From contig JAGSHC010000022.1 in assembly GCA_023954745.1 (NCBI GenBank), positions 1-43,767 on the forward strand: DNA of 43,767 bases, given 5' to 3'. The notes beneath the pieces were generated by a model. It was not told the origin of the DNA, did no database searches, and worked only from the letters and a program-made list of their open reading frames with translations. Below, piece by piece: positions 1 to 7,991 of this stretch; within the stretch, counting starts at the first letter, position 1; each line of letters begins with the position of its first letter. The position numbers were made by a program, and so were the translations under genes. Source of the stretch: Deltaproteobacteria bacterium (GTDB taxonomy: Bacteria > Myxococcota_A > UBA796 > UBA9615).

Positions 1-137
1 CCGATCTCCCCGCCGCAGCTGTGCGCCGCGACCGGACGCGACGGGGCGCCCGCGCTGTTGGGCGGCGGAGGTGCGGAGATCGGCGGGGCGGGAGCCGCAC
101 AGCCGAGGACGAAGATGAGCGGGAGGAGGCGTCGCAT
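1..137 (-). CDS. Partial lipoprotein, cut by the left edge
   Basis: Reading the minus strand from the ATG at 137 gives a short basic N-terminus (MRRLLPLIF), a hydrophobic stretch and a lipobox ending VLGC, then a Pro/Ala-rich linker. This is a classic short lipoprotein signal peptide. The frame stays open to base 1, so only 45 codons are visible and the mature domain is missing apart from a Cys-Gly-Gly-Glu stretch. It begins 11 bp after the stop of the TPR lipoprotein at 149-931 and is probably cotranscribed with it. The ribosome-binding site is weak. Function unknown. Confidence 0.6.
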   Translation of the reverse strand, partial: MRRLLPLIFVLGCAAPAPPISAPPPPNSAGAPSRPVAAHSCGGEI

Positions 138-148
138 CGCGTCGGACC

Positions 149-931
149 TTAAGGGGTCGCCCGCGCGGAGACCAGCGGGGCGGCACAGCAGCGTCCCACC
201 GTGGGGTCGACACAGGCGGGGTGCCTTCCCACGACGGAGAGCATGGGGCCGCAGAGCACCGCGCCCTCATCGGGGGTGCAGGCGCGAAGACCCCGGGCGG
301 CGCAGGTCCCGGTACGGGCGCTGCGCTCGGCACAGAACGGGGCGAGGTCGGCTTGGGTTCCGTCGGGCAGGGGCCACATGGCACCGTCCACGAAGCTCAG
401 ACCGCTCCCACACGGCTCTTGATCGGCGAGGCCCTCGCGCCGCTTCTGTTCTCTGAGGTTGGCGGAGGTCGGAGCCAGCAGGTCCGGGTCGGCGATCTGG
501 AGACGTTTCGGGGCGCGTTGGTCGGGATGGCCGAGCTGATGCAATCCCTCTTGCACGAGTCGATCCCCCATCTCGGACCCCCCGTTCGCCCGCCAGGCAC
601 GCACCAGTAGGCCCGCAGCCCGGGGATCGTTGTTGTCGGCGTCGCGGTCCGCGCGCATGGCGTAGTGCAGCGCGAGGCGCGGCTTGTACCGCTCCTCGGG
701 AAAGGGGCGCAGGTAGAACTCCCCGGCGGCGATCAGCAGTTCGATGTCCTCGGGATGGCGCTCGAGCCCCTCCCGAAGCACCCGCTCCGCCTCGTCGAAC
801 TCTCCGCTGACAACGGCACTCTCGGCATCCGCCCGGTAGGTCTCCGCGCGGGTACAGCCCCCCAGCATCAAGACCATCGAGGCGAGGGCACCGAGCAGGA
901 AGAGCCATGGTTCAGGAAGCGGAGTTCTCAC
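149..931 (-). CDS. TPR-containing lipoprotein with Cys-rich C-terminus
   Basis: The product has about 260 residues from a GTG at 931. The frame is open upstream to 985, but GTG 931 gives a sensible signal peptide (VRTPLPEPWLFLLGAL) with lipobox LGGC, and a TATCGT box sits 7 nt upstream of it. The next ~120 residues are helical and TPR-like (EFDEAERVLREGLERHPED). The last ~80 residues hold about ten Cys, probably disulfide-bonded outside the cytoplasm. It is divergent from the thioredoxin-like gene at 952, which might supply disulfide chemistry for it; that link is inferred from position only. No enzyme motif is visible. Confidence 0.75.
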   Translation of the reverse strand: MRTPLPEPWLFLLGALASMVLMLGGCTRAETYRADAESAVVSGEFDEAERVLREGLERHPEDIELLIAAGEFYLRPFPEERYKPRLALHYAMRADRDADNNDPRAAGLLVRAWRANGGSEMGDRLVQEGLHQLGHPDQRAPKRLQIADPDLLAPTSANLREQKRREGLADQEPCGSGLSFVDGAMWPLPDGTQADLAPFCAERSARTGTCAARGLRACTPDEGAVLCGPMLSVVGRHPACVDPTVGRCCAAPLVSARATP

Positions 932-936
932 GCGGA

Positions 937-943
937 TACGATA
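937..943. promoter_or_regulatory. Overlapping divergent -10 boxes
   Basis: Only 20 bp separate the two divergent start codons (931 on minus, 952 on plus). Bases 938-943 read TATCGT on the minus strand, 7 nt before its GTG. Bases 937-942 read TACGAT on the plus strand, 10 nt before the plus GTG. One A/T-rich core may therefore serve both directions, with a leaderless minus transcript. Inferred from sequence only. Confidence 0.45.
938..943 (-). promoter_or_regulatory. TANNNT box for leaderless start at 931
   Basis: On the minus strand TATCGT ends 7 nt before GTG 931. This spacing is one reason for choosing that start. Confidence 0.48.
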
Positions 944-951
944 GCGACCTC

Positions 952-2667
952 GTGCGCACCCTCGTCCAGCAGCTCCTCCTCGCAATCGTGCTGCTGGCCC
1001 CCGGCGCGGCTCAGGCTCAGGCCGATGAGTCTCTGCCCACAGTGCGTCTCGTGCCGAAACCTGAGCTTCTGGTTGTGCGGGTGCAGCCCGCGGATGGGTT
1101 CCATCTGGCCGCGGACTTGCCCCTGCGCGCCAACGTAACGGACGGCTACTTCACGTTCGAGGTGAACGACCCTGCCCCTCCCGAGACGGGCGAGGCCCGC
1201 CTGAGACTGCCCCTCGTCCGCGAGCGCCGCATCACCTCGTGGACCGTGTCCGTCGAAGGGGCCACCTGCGCCGATGACGGAACCACGTGCGTGCCCTTTC
1301 ACGTGGAGCAGGAGTTGGGCCGCGGACAACTGCGCGGGGTCCTGGTCGCCGAGGCGGGTCGGCTCCCGCGGTCGCACGCTCCTCCACCTACCAAGCCCAC
1401 CAAGCCGACGCGGACGGTCCCGGAGCCGGCGGATGCCCCTACGGTGCCGCGTCTCGTGCTCTACGACTTCTTCGCGACCTGGTGCCCCCCGTGCGATCGG
1501 CTGCGGGACGAGTTCCTGGAGCACCCCGACTGGGCCGACGTCGTCGAGACCTTCGATGTGCGCTCCCTCGATGCCGACGACCCATCCTCCTTCTCGCTGA
1601 AGGACCAGTACCGCGTCGGTGGCTACCCGACGGTGCTCCTCACCACCGCCACCGGTGAGGTCCTCGACCGCATCGTCGGCTTTCCGGGCTCCGAGGAGAT
1701 GGCGCGACGGCTCGCCGCGGCTCGCGCGGCGACCGGGACGGCAGAGGGATGCAGCGGAGCGGTAAAGACAGCACGGCGCACGACCGCTCGCGACGTGGAC
1801 GCGAACGCCTGGCCAGCGCTCTCCGCAGCCTGCCCCGACCCCCAGTCGTTCAAGGACTTTGCTGGGCTGGTGTTCGCCTTCGAGCTCGCGGAGAGGGCCG
1901 AGGATGCTCGAGCGCTGGGACTCGCCCTCGCCGGGGCGGAGCAGGCGCCGAGCGAAGGAGTTGCTGCCCGCCTGGGGTGGGCCGCGAGCCAGTTGCTGAC
2001 TGAGCAAGGTGCCGCCGAGGAGGCCGAGGCCCTGGAGGAGGGACTCGCGCGGCGTATCGACTCTCGGTGGAAGGCAGCGGGGCTCTCGCCCGAGCAGCGC
2101 ATCGACCTCGCGGACGCCCTCTACTATCGCGGCCAGTGGGACCCCGACGAGAAGGTGAGGCTGCACCAGGCCGCGGCCGAGCAGTTGGCCCGCGCGATCA
2201 CCGACCGCGAAGGAGTGGAGCCAGGCCCCTTGCCAGACACCCTTCTCGGACTCTCGGCGAAGCTCAAGCACCACGAGGGGCTGGTGCACGACCTCGTCTA
2301 TCTGCTCCGCAGCGCCGGGGCGCACGAGAGCGTCGGGCGCATCTACGGCGGGATGATCGCGCTCTTCCCCGAGGCCTTCACCTGGCACTACGCCCAGGCT
2401 GGATGGCTGCTTCAGGAGGGGGCCGTCGACAAGGCCGAGCCCTCTGCCCGACGTGCGTTGGAGTACTCCTACGGGGACATGAGCCTGCGCGCCGCCAAGC
2501 GCCTCGCCGACATCCTGGTGGCGAGAGAGAAGCTCGACGAGGCCGTCGCGGTCATCGATGCAGCCCTCGAGGCGCCCCTCCCGGAGCAGCAACACGTGCG
2601 CACCTGGCGATACCGGACAGCCCTCACCGCCCTGCGCGACACCGTGCGTCCCCCGGGCCCGCGATGA
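952..2667 (+). CDS. Exported DsbD-like/thioredoxin/TPR protein
   Basis: I start at GTG 952, which gives a signal peptide ending GAAQAQA; the upstream ATG at 907 would put a polar tail before it. The mature protein (571 codons in all) begins with a beta-rich region resembling the N-terminal alpha domain of DsbD (LPLRANVTDGYF...). A Pro/Thr-rich linker follows, then a thioredoxin fold with WCPPC (Cys178 and Cys181) and the cis-Pro motif GGYPTVLL. The C-terminal half is helical and TPR-like. Known thioredoxin-fold proteins of this type handle thiol-disulfide exchange in the periplasm, and the TPR part suggests a protein partner. Its stop overlaps the YihY start (ATGA). Confidence 0.82.
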   Translation: MRTLVQQLLLAIVLLAPGAAQAQADESLPTVRLVPKPELLVVRVQPADGFHLAADLPLRANVTDGYFTFEVNDPAPPETGEARLRLPLVRERRITSWTVSVEGATCADDGTTCVPFHVEQELGRGQLRGVLVAEAGRLPRSHAPPPTKPTKPTRTVPEPADAPTVPRLVLYDFFATWCPPCDRLRDEFLEHPDWADVVETFDVRSLDADDPSSFSLKDQYRVGGYPTVLLTTATGEVLDRIVGFPGSEEMARRLAAARAATGTAEGCSGAVKTARRTTARDVDANAWPALSAACPDPQSFKDFAGLVFAFELAERAEDARALGLALAGAEQAPSEGVAARLGWAASQLLTEQGAAEEAEALEEGLARRIDSRWKAAGLSPEQRIDLADALYYRGQWDPDEKVRLHQAAAEQLARAITDREGVEPGPLPDTLLGLSAKLKHHEGLVHDLVYLLRSAGAHESVGRIYGGMIALFPEAFTWHYAQAGWLLQEGAVDKAEPSARRALEYSYGDMSLRAAKRLADILVAREKLDEAVAVIDAALEAPLPEQQHVRTWRYRTALTALRDTVRPPGPR

Positions 2668-3623
2668 GGTGGGACATCGGTGAGGTCTGGGCTCCGCGCC
2701 CGGAGGGGGAGCGCCCGTCGACGTTCCGGGAGCGCATGTCCGCACTGAAGCTGGCGCTGCTCGACCTCTTCCCCACCCTGCGCCAGGACCACAGCACCGA
2801 GATGGCGGCGGGAATGACGTTCTTCCTCCTGTTCTCGATCTTCCCCAGCCTCGTCTTCTTGGTGACGTTCTTGCCGCTCCTGCCGGAGCAGATGACCAAC
2901 CTCGAGCTGCTGTTCGAGACGGTGAAGCCGATCCTCCCCCCCGAGGTGTACGTGCTGCTGCACGACCACTTCACGTCCCTGGTGACGCAGCCCCAGCAGG
3001 GACTGGCCATCGTGTCGGCCGGGATCGCGCTGTTCTCGGCGTCCCGAGCGCTCGTGTCCCTCTCGCGAGCTCTGAACAGGACCTACCGGGTGGAGGCCAT
3101 TCGATCCGAGTGGCTCCGCCGGCTTCGCTCCATGGGACTCACCATCCTGGTCCTCACGTCGTTCCTGCTGGCGGTGCTCGGAATCACCATGGGGGACTGG
3201 GCCGTGGACCTGCTGGTGCGCTACGAGCTGCTTCCCGTGGGGAAGGGCACCGCTCTCACGGTGGTGAGGTGGCCATTGCTGCTGTTGCTGGCGAGCTTCC
3301 TGGTCCAGCAGCTCTACTTCCTGCTGCCCGACCGGCGACCGCGCTGGCGGCCCATCACGACGGGCTCCGTGTTTGCGGTGGTGGCCTGGGTCGGGTCGAC
3401 GTTCGGGCTGCGCTCCTTTGCGACCGAGATTCTCGAGCAGAACGTCGCCTACGGCTCGCTGGGCTCGGTTGCAGTCGTGATGGCGTGGTTGTATCTCGGC
3501 TGCCTCGCGCTGATCGTCGGTGCGACCTTCAACGCGCTCATCGAGCGTGGCCTGCCTCCCTCGGAGCGGGCGTACGGGCCCGTCAGGCCCGAGAGAGACG
3601 CAGGAGAGAGCCATGCTGACTGA
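2664..3623 (+). CDS. YihY/BrkB family integral membrane protein
   Basis: The product has 319 residues, starting at an ATG that overlaps the preceding stop (ATGA), so translational coupling is likely. After a ~45-residue polar N-terminus come about six membrane segments. Family landmarks are EMAAGMTFFLLFSIFPSL near residue 45, then SASRALVSLSRALNRTYR, and the late LGSVAVVMAWLYL segment. The family was once called ribonuclease BN, but that assignment is obsolete; its members are membrane proteins of unclear, possibly transport, function. The end overlaps proC by 11 bp. Confidence 0.88.
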   Translation: MRWDIGEVWAPRPEGERPSTFRERMSALKLALLDLFPTLRQDHSTEMAAGMTFFLLFSIFPSLVFLVTFLPLLPEQMTNLELLFETVKPILPPEVYVLLHDHFTSLVTQPQQGLAIVSAGIALFSASRALVSLSRALNRTYRVEAIRSEWLRRLRSMGLTILVLTSFLLAVLGITMGDWAVDLLVRYELLPVGKGTALTVVRWPLLLLLASFLVQQLYFLLPDRRPRWRPITTGSVFAVVAWVGSTFGLRSFATEILEQNVAYGSLGSVAVVMAWLYLGCLALIVGATFNALIERGLPPSERAYGPVRPERDAGESHAD

Positions 3624-4434
3624 CCGAACCGTCGCGATTCTCGGTACTGGAACCATGGGCCGGGCCTTGGGCACTGGACTGGTCAATGCGGGCGTGATCG
3701 CGGCTGATCGCGTCCGCGGCACCGTGCGCCACGAAGCGGAGCGTGACCGCATCGCGGGGGATGTCGACTTCTCCGTGGGCACGGACAACGTGGCGGCCAC
3801 CCGCGGCGCAGCGGTGGTGCTCCTGTGCACGAAGCCGAAGACCGGAGCCGGCTTGCTGAAGGAGCTGGCGGACGCCGGGGCCCTGGACCACGAGCCGCTC
3901 ATCATCAGCATCTGCGCTGGGGTTTCGACGGGAGCCCTGGAGGAGGCCTGCGCACACAAGGCGCGCATCGTCCGTGCGATGCCGAACACGCCGTGCCAGA
4001 TCGGCGAGGGCATGACCGTCGTCGCCGGCGGAAACCGAGCCACCGACGAGGACATCGAGACCGCCCTCCAGATCTTTCACACCCTCGGCCGGGCCCTGGT
4101 GCTCGACGAGGAGCACATGAACACCGTCACGGGCCTCTCGGGCTCCGGGCCGGCGTTTGTGTACGTGATCATCGAAGCGCTGTCCGAGGGGGGCGTGATG
4201 ATGGGCCTCCCCCGGTCCGTCGCCACCGAGTTGGCGGCCCAGACGGTCAAGGGCGCCGCGCGGATGGTGCTCGAGACCGGCCGCCACCCCGCGGCGTTGA
4301 AGGACGACGTGACCACCCCGGCCGGCTGCACCATCAGCGCGCTGATGGCCCTCGAAGACGGGCGGCTCCGCAGCGTGCTCGCGCGCGGTGTGCAAGAAGC
4401 AGCGCGCAGCGCGGCGGGACTCGGCGGGGAGTGA
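3613..4434 (+). CDS. proC: Pyrroline-5-carboxylate reductase
   Basis: This 273-residue enzyme catalyses the last step of proline biosynthesis, NAD(P)H-dependent reduction of 1-pyrroline-5-carboxylate. The N-terminal Rossmann motif is GTGTMG (ILGTGTMGRAL). RAMPNTPCQIGEGM and the C-terminal signature around TPAGCTISAL are diagnostic of the family. Length matches the usual ~270 residues. The ATG at 3613 is preceded by AGGAGAG within the yihY end. It closes a tightly packed run from 952. Confidence 0.96.
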   Translation: MLTDRTVAILGTGTMGRALGTGLVNAGVIAADRVRGTVRHEAERDRIAGDVDFSVGTDNVAATRGAAVVLLCTKPKTGAGLLKELADAGALDHEPLIISICAGVSTGALEEACAHKARIVRAMPNTPCQIGEGMTVVAGGNRATDEDIETALQIFHTLGRALVLDEEHMNTVTGLSGSGPAFVYVIIEALSEGGVMMGLPRSVATELAAQTVKGAARMVLETGRHPAALKDDVTTPAGCTISALMALEDGRLRSVLARGVQEAARSAAGLGGE

Positions 4435-4472
4435 TCCTGGGGACGCGCACCCCTCCTCACGCTGCCCGGATC

Positions 4473-4478
4473 TACACT
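4473..4478 (+). promoter_or_regulatory. Candidate -10 box (leadered)
   Basis: TACACT lies 42 nt upstream of the ATG at 4520, which predicts a leader of about 35 nt with GGAG at 4511 as ribosome-binding site. It shows that the leaderless pattern seen elsewhere in the window is not universal. Confidence 0.35.
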
Positions 4479-4519
4479 CTCGCCGGTCGGGCATCGCGCC
4501 GACCCGCCCCGGAGAACCC

Positions 4520-5326
4520 ATGCATCGATTCCTCGCTCTCGCCTCGCTTTGCCTCCTCTTGCCCATCTCCGCCTCGTGCGGCGGCTCGACCATCAGCGGC
4601 ACCACCGTGCTCGAGGGAGCTCCCGGCGGGCTGACCCTGCAGGGCACCTACTTCCGGCAGAGCTCCGCTGAGGTCCTTCCGACGCTGATCCTCATCCACG
4701 AAGGCGGTCCGGGGCACGCGCGGTCGGACTTCGACCCCGCTTGGTCGCTGCTCGAGAACCAGGGGTTCAACCTGCTCGCCGTCGACCTGCGCTCCCACGG
4801 CGACAGCGACGTCGCCGGCTCCCCGGACGATCTCCGGTTGGACGCAACGGGCTACCCGGTCGACCTACTGACCTGGCTGGACTTCCTCAACGACAGGTCC
4901 GACGCCGGCGACCCCGTGTCCTCCGACCGCATCGGAATCATCGGGCTCGGCGTGGGTGCGTCCCTGGCAGTGGGGGCCATCCAGCGTGGTCAGGTGAACT
5001 GCGCGGTGGCCATCAGCCCGCGGGTGGATGAGGTCGAGGCTTTGCGGGTAGGCCTCCCCTACCTCGGCGCAGCCGGCGACGACGACGACAGCGCCGGCGA
5101 CGACGACGACAGCGCCGGCGGCGAGGAGCTGGACGACATCACAGACACCGCCTTCATCGACGGCACCGGCGCCGGCAGCGCCGACGACACCCAGGCGTTG
5201 TACGACCTCTCAGTGGAGCCTCGCAGCATCCTGCTCGTGGACGGCCCTCAGTCGGGCGCGCTCATCCTGGATGACTTCACGGACGCCCTCGCGGTGGTCG
5301 GCGCGTGGTGCTCGGACCGGCTCTGA
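4520..5326 (+). CDS. Lipoprotein with alpha/beta-hydrolase fold lacking the nucleophile
   Basis: The product has 268 residues. The signal peptide ends in a weak lipobox ISAS-Cys20. The body has the order of an alpha/beta hydrolase: LILIHEGGPG (oxyanion-hole region, ~56-65), LLAVDLRSHGDSD (~85-97) and the strand-turn-helix IGIIGLGVGASLAV. At the nucleophile elbow the usual GxSxG reads GLGVG, so Gly144 replaces Ser, and no convincing C-terminal catalytic His is present. Two exact GDDDDSA units sit at ~186-199, where a cap domain would be. I infer a non-catalytic surface protein. The LexA-like start overlaps its end. Confidence 0.75.
   Translation: MHRFLALASLCLLLPISASCGGSTISGTTVLEGAPGGLTLQGTYFRQSSAEVLPTLILIHEGGPGHARSDFDPAWSLLENQGFNLLAVDLRSHGDSDVAGSPDDLRLDATGYPVDLLTWLDFLNDRSDAGDPVSSDRIGIIGLGVGASLAVGAIQRGQVNCAVAISPRVDEVEALRVGLPYLGAAGDDDDSAGDDDDSAGGEELDDITDTAFIDGTGAGSADDTQALYDLSVEPRSILLVDGPQSGALILDDFTDALAVVGAWCSDRL
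5072..5119 (+). repeat. Two 21-bp tandem units encoding GDDDDSA
   Basis: Bases 5072-5092 and 5093-5113 are identical 21-bp units followed by a partial third (GCCGGC). They add two in-frame GDDDDSA heptapeptides to the hydrolase-fold lipoprotein. The unit is a multiple of three, so copy-number change would alter linker length, not frame. Confidence 0.85.
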
Positions 5327-5976
5327 GCTCTCCCCCGGACAGCTCGGGGCCCCTACGGGTCACAGATCGACAGCTCGAGGTCCTCCGCTCCGTCCGCGGC
5401 TGGGTGATGGACCACGGGCGCATGCCCAGCGTGCGCGAGCTCGCCTCAGCCCTCGACCGTTCACCGTCGACGATTCAGCAGCACCTCCGCGCTCTGGAGC
5501 GGCGGGGGTACTTGGAGCGCGATGGCTCGGCCCACGGGCTGAAGTTGCTGGTGGATGACGAGCGCCTCGGACTCGAGGGGAGCGGGGCGAGTCTGGCCAT
5601 TCGAGCCGAGTTGCGCCCAGGCGGCACGTTGTTGCGGCTGCTCCCTCCCTTCGAGCGTGTGAAGGTCGGCGGGGAGTGGACCAGCGGCGACTACGTCATC
5701 CGCGTCGAGGGAGACGCGTTGGGCCCCGAAGGAATCCTGCAGGGGGACCTGCTCGTGATTCGGCCGGGACCGGCGCGCGGCGAAGACCCCGCGCTGCTGG
5801 AGTTCGCCAACGGCATCGCCACGGTGAAGCGCGTGCTCGGCGGGCGCAATGGTCGCCAGACCCTGGCTCCGGCCACCCCGCGCATCGACCGACGCCGAGG
5901 AAGGCGCCCGCCCCTGAGCTTCACCGTCCTCGGAGGGGTGCTCCAAGTCGTCCGCCGCTTCGGCAAGCCGCTCTAG
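5305..5976 (+). CDS. LexA-like transcriptional regulator, probably non-cleaving
   Basis: The product has 223 residues from GTG 5305 (GTG 5308 is an alternative), overlapping the preceding gene by 22 bp. Residues ~17-75 form a LexA-type winged helix (VTDRQLEVLRSVRGWV..PSVRELASALDRSPSTIQQHLRALERRGYL). The C-terminal part has the S24 fold (SGDYVIRVEG, then GILQGDLLVI, then ATVKRV). The catalytic Ser, expected in a G-x-S-M motif, is Ala138 (GDAL). The Lys of the dyad is kept (Lys175). No Ala-Gly cleavage site is visible in the linker. Probably a DNA-binding regulator that cannot self-cleave; its targets are unknown. Confidence 0.82.
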   Translation: MVLGPALSSPPDSSGPLRVTDRQLEVLRSVRGWVMDHGRMPSVRELASALDRSPSTIQQHLRALERRGYLERDGSAHGLKLLVDDERLGLEGSGASLAIRAELRPGGTLLRLLPPFERVKVGGEWTSGDYVIRVEGDALGPEGILQGDLLVIRPGPARGEDPALLEFANGIATVKRVLGGRNGRQTLAPATPRIDRRRGRRPPLSFTVLGGVLQVVRRFGKPL

Positions 5977-6040
5977 GCGTGCTGAAGCACGTCGCAGGAA
6001 GCGAGGACGCATCCCGACGCAGAGATCGCGGGGCTCCCGC

Positions 6041-6565
6041 CTACCGGAGGGGGTGGAGGCGGAAGCAGGAGTATGGATCCGTCACCACCTCCTGCACCGC
6101 GGTCTCGAGAGACGGGAACGACGGCTTGCCCGCGTAGGGCCACCAGCTCCCGCCTGCGCGCCGCCAGTAGAGGAACCAAAGCGGCTCAGAGCCCTCTTCT
6201 TCCTTCACCGCGCGCAGCTGGAACACCGGCGTGTGCACGATGGACGCAGTGGTCAGCGGCTTGATCTCGTCCACCGTGATCCAGTTGGCCTCGTTGCGCA
6301 TGCGCAGCCGACGGGGACGGAACGCCTTGAGCTGCGCCTTGAGCGTCTCACGCCAGGCCTTGACGGTCTCCCGGTCCGGCTTCCACTGGGTGAGCATCGC
6401 GTGGACGCCGAGCTCCCCACCGGTCTCGTACGCTGTCGTCCATCCCGTGAAGGTCTCGAGCTGGAGCGAGTGCTGGTCGCAGAACTGGTCGAGGTCTTCG
6501 GGTGGCAGTCCGCTGGCCTTCACCGCGAGCGCGATTATCTGCTCTACCGTCGGGCCATCGTCCAT
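6041..6565 (-). CDS. Conserved-looking protein of unknown function
   Basis: I start at ATG 6565, with GAGG about 9 nt upstream, giving 174 residues; the frame is open to 6823 but that part overlaps the divergent gene at 6648. The sequence is soluble, rich in charged and aromatic residues, and begins MDDGPTVEQIIALAVKASGLPPEDL. The C-terminal half is beta-rich with several Trp (WFLYWRRAGGSWWPY). There is no signal peptide or membrane segment, and I do not recognise the family. Confidence 0.62.
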   Translation of the reverse strand: MDDGPTVEQIIALAVKASGLPPEDLDQFCDQHSLQLETFTGWTTAYETGGELGVHAMLTQWKPDRETVKAWRETLKAQLKAFRPRRLRMRNEANWITVDEIKPLTTASIVHTPVFQLRAVKEEEGSEPLWFLYWRRAGGSWWPYAGKPSFPSLETAVQEVVTDPYSCFRLHPLR

Positions 6566-6635
6566 GAGTACCTCAACTGTGGGGGGACACCCCGGGGGCG
6601 TGGATGATAGCTCAGGAGGGCCCTCAGCGGTACGG

Positions 6636-6641
6636 TACGCT
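6636..6641 (+). promoter_or_regulatory. TANNNT box for leaderless start at 6648
   Basis: TACGCT ends 7 nt before the ATG at 6648, which predicts transcription starting on the start codon. The intervening bases (CCGGGA) are too short for a normal leader. Confidence 0.5.
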
Positions 6642-6647
6642 CCGGGA

Positions 6648-7208
6648 ATGGCTGGCAAATTCAAAGACATGGAGGCGCTCTTCGACTCCCGCCGGGACGA
6701 GCAGCGCCACGGGCGAAGAGACCAGTCCGACCGTGAGAAGCCGTCGTGGCGCGACCTCGATCGGAAGCGGGACCGCTCCGGAGGAAGCGCACAGGCGAGC
6801 GGCTCCGGCCACGAGACCGCCAAGGACCGTTACCAGGACAAGGCCGCCCAAAAGCTCCTCAAAGACCAGCTCAACGAGCTCTTCGAGGACAAGGAAGCCA
6901 AGACACTCCGTAAGGCAATCCTGGACGCTGACCGCACGACCCTCAAGGCGGCGGTGGCGGCCTATGCCGACGCCAAGGGGAGCTTTCCGAGCGATGACCC
7001 CGCGCTGCTGGAGAAGGCCATCGACGTGCGCAAGGCGGCGCACCTGCTGCTCGTCATCGACGCGGTCAGCGAGCATCTGCCCACGGCCGACCCCGCCACG
7101 AAGAAGATGTTTCTCCTCAAGCTCCGGGGGAAGTCACGCACGATCTTCGACAAGAAGGTCGCGGCGACCATCCGGCGCGTCCTGGCCGAGCACGGCGACC
7201 CCCGCTGA
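6648..7208 (+). CDS. Highly charged helical protein of unknown function
   Basis: The product has 186 residues. The first ~65 are very polar and rich in Arg, Asp, Ser and Gly (DSRRDEQRHGRRDQSDREK), probably disordered and possibly nucleic-acid binding. Residues ~66-186 are predicted helical (KAAQKLLKDQLNELFEDKEAKTLRKAILDADRTTL). There is no signal peptide. It is divergent from the gene at 6041-6565. I do not recognise the family. Confidence 0.72.
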   Translation: MAGKFKDMEALFDSRRDEQRHGRRDQSDREKPSWRDLDRKRDRSGGSAQASGSGHETAKDRYQDKAAQKLLKDQLNELFEDKEAKTLRKAILDADRTTLKAAVAAYADAKGSFPSDDPALLEKAIDVRKAAHLLLVIDAVSEHLPTADPATKKMFLLKLRGKSRTIFDKKVAATIRRVLAEHGDPR

Positions 7209-7304
7209 GAGGCTGCCTGCCCGCCCGACAGGGGCGGCGCGGTGTGCTAGGAAACCGCTGCCGACCGCGGGGTTTGCGCGGTCTCTCGCTCCCACGGAGT
7301 CACG

Positions 7305-7895
7305 ATGAGCCTCTTCGACCTTCTCGCCGCCAAGCCAATCGACGTCGACGCAGTCGCCGCGCACCTCGACGGTCTCGACACCGCAGGCCGCATCGCCGAG
7401 ATCCAGACGATCCCCGGCCGCCTCCAAGGCGCCCTCTGGGCTGCGGCCACCGGTAAGGCAGTGCCGGTCGACCACTTCGTGCCCGCCGAAGTGCCCGATG
7501 GCACCTTCATCCGGCACTACGGGCGCAACTCGTTCCCCATCGCTGCCTTCGCCGACTTCGAGAAGCGCTTCGCGCGTCCCCGCAAGGGCGCCAAGGAGCT
7601 CTGGGCCTACAACCACTCCCCAGTCATGGGACTCATCGGCGCAGGCCACTTCGTGCTCCGCAACGACAAGGAGCACAAGACGACGGTCTGCGACTACTAC
7701 CGCGTCCCGCCGGTTCAGCTCGAAGGCGCCCCCGAGGTGCGGAGCAACTCGTGGGGGCTGTCGTTCTTCGTCTACCGCCACATGCTCGACGTCATGTGGC
7801 AAGTCTCCAAGCACGTCACGGTCGGACGGGTGGTGCGCAACGGCTACGTCGAGCAGGAGTACTTCCTCCTGGTCCGCCAAGAGGTCGTCGCCTAG
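7305..7895 (+). CDS. Soluble protein of unknown function, 196 residues
   Basis: The ATG at 7305 follows ACGGAG. The first ~55 residues look helical (MSLFDLLAAKPIDVDAVAAHLDGL). The rest is a mixed alpha/beta domain with many aromatics (IRHYGRNSFPIAAFADFEKRF, ELWAYNHSPVMGLIGAGHFVL, VCDYYRVP), ending EYFLLVRQEVVA. It reads like a small ligand- or lipid-handling fold, but I cannot name one. The preceding intergenic stretch carries TGTGCTAGGA near 7237-7246, a possible -10 region. Confidence 0.72.
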   Translation: MSLFDLLAAKPIDVDAVAAHLDGLDTAGRIAEIQTIPGRLQGALWAAATGKAVPVDHFVPAEVPDGTFIRHYGRNSFPIAAFADFEKRFARPRKGAKELWAYNHSPVMGLIGAGHFVLRNDKEHKTTVCDYYRVPPVQLEGAPEVRSNSWGLSFFVYRHMLDVMWQVSKHVTVGRVVRNGYVEQEYFLLVRQEVVA

Positions 7896-7991
7896 TCGCA
7901 GCGCTGGCCACCTAGGCCCCTCCATCGCGGGCGTCCCCCGGCGACTCGACGCGCCTCGTGTCAATGAGAAGTCGTCGGAGTCGAGGGCCGT

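Noticed and set aside
907-951. ATG 907 as start of the thioredoxin-like gene
   Set aside because: It would put a polar 15-residue tail before the signal peptide and extend deep into the divergent lipoprotein gene. GTG 952 gives a normal export signal.
928-2745. 605-codon minus-strand frame opposite the thioredoxin-like gene
   Set aside because: No signal peptide or family motif. The plus strand has WCPPC and an ordered domain structure.
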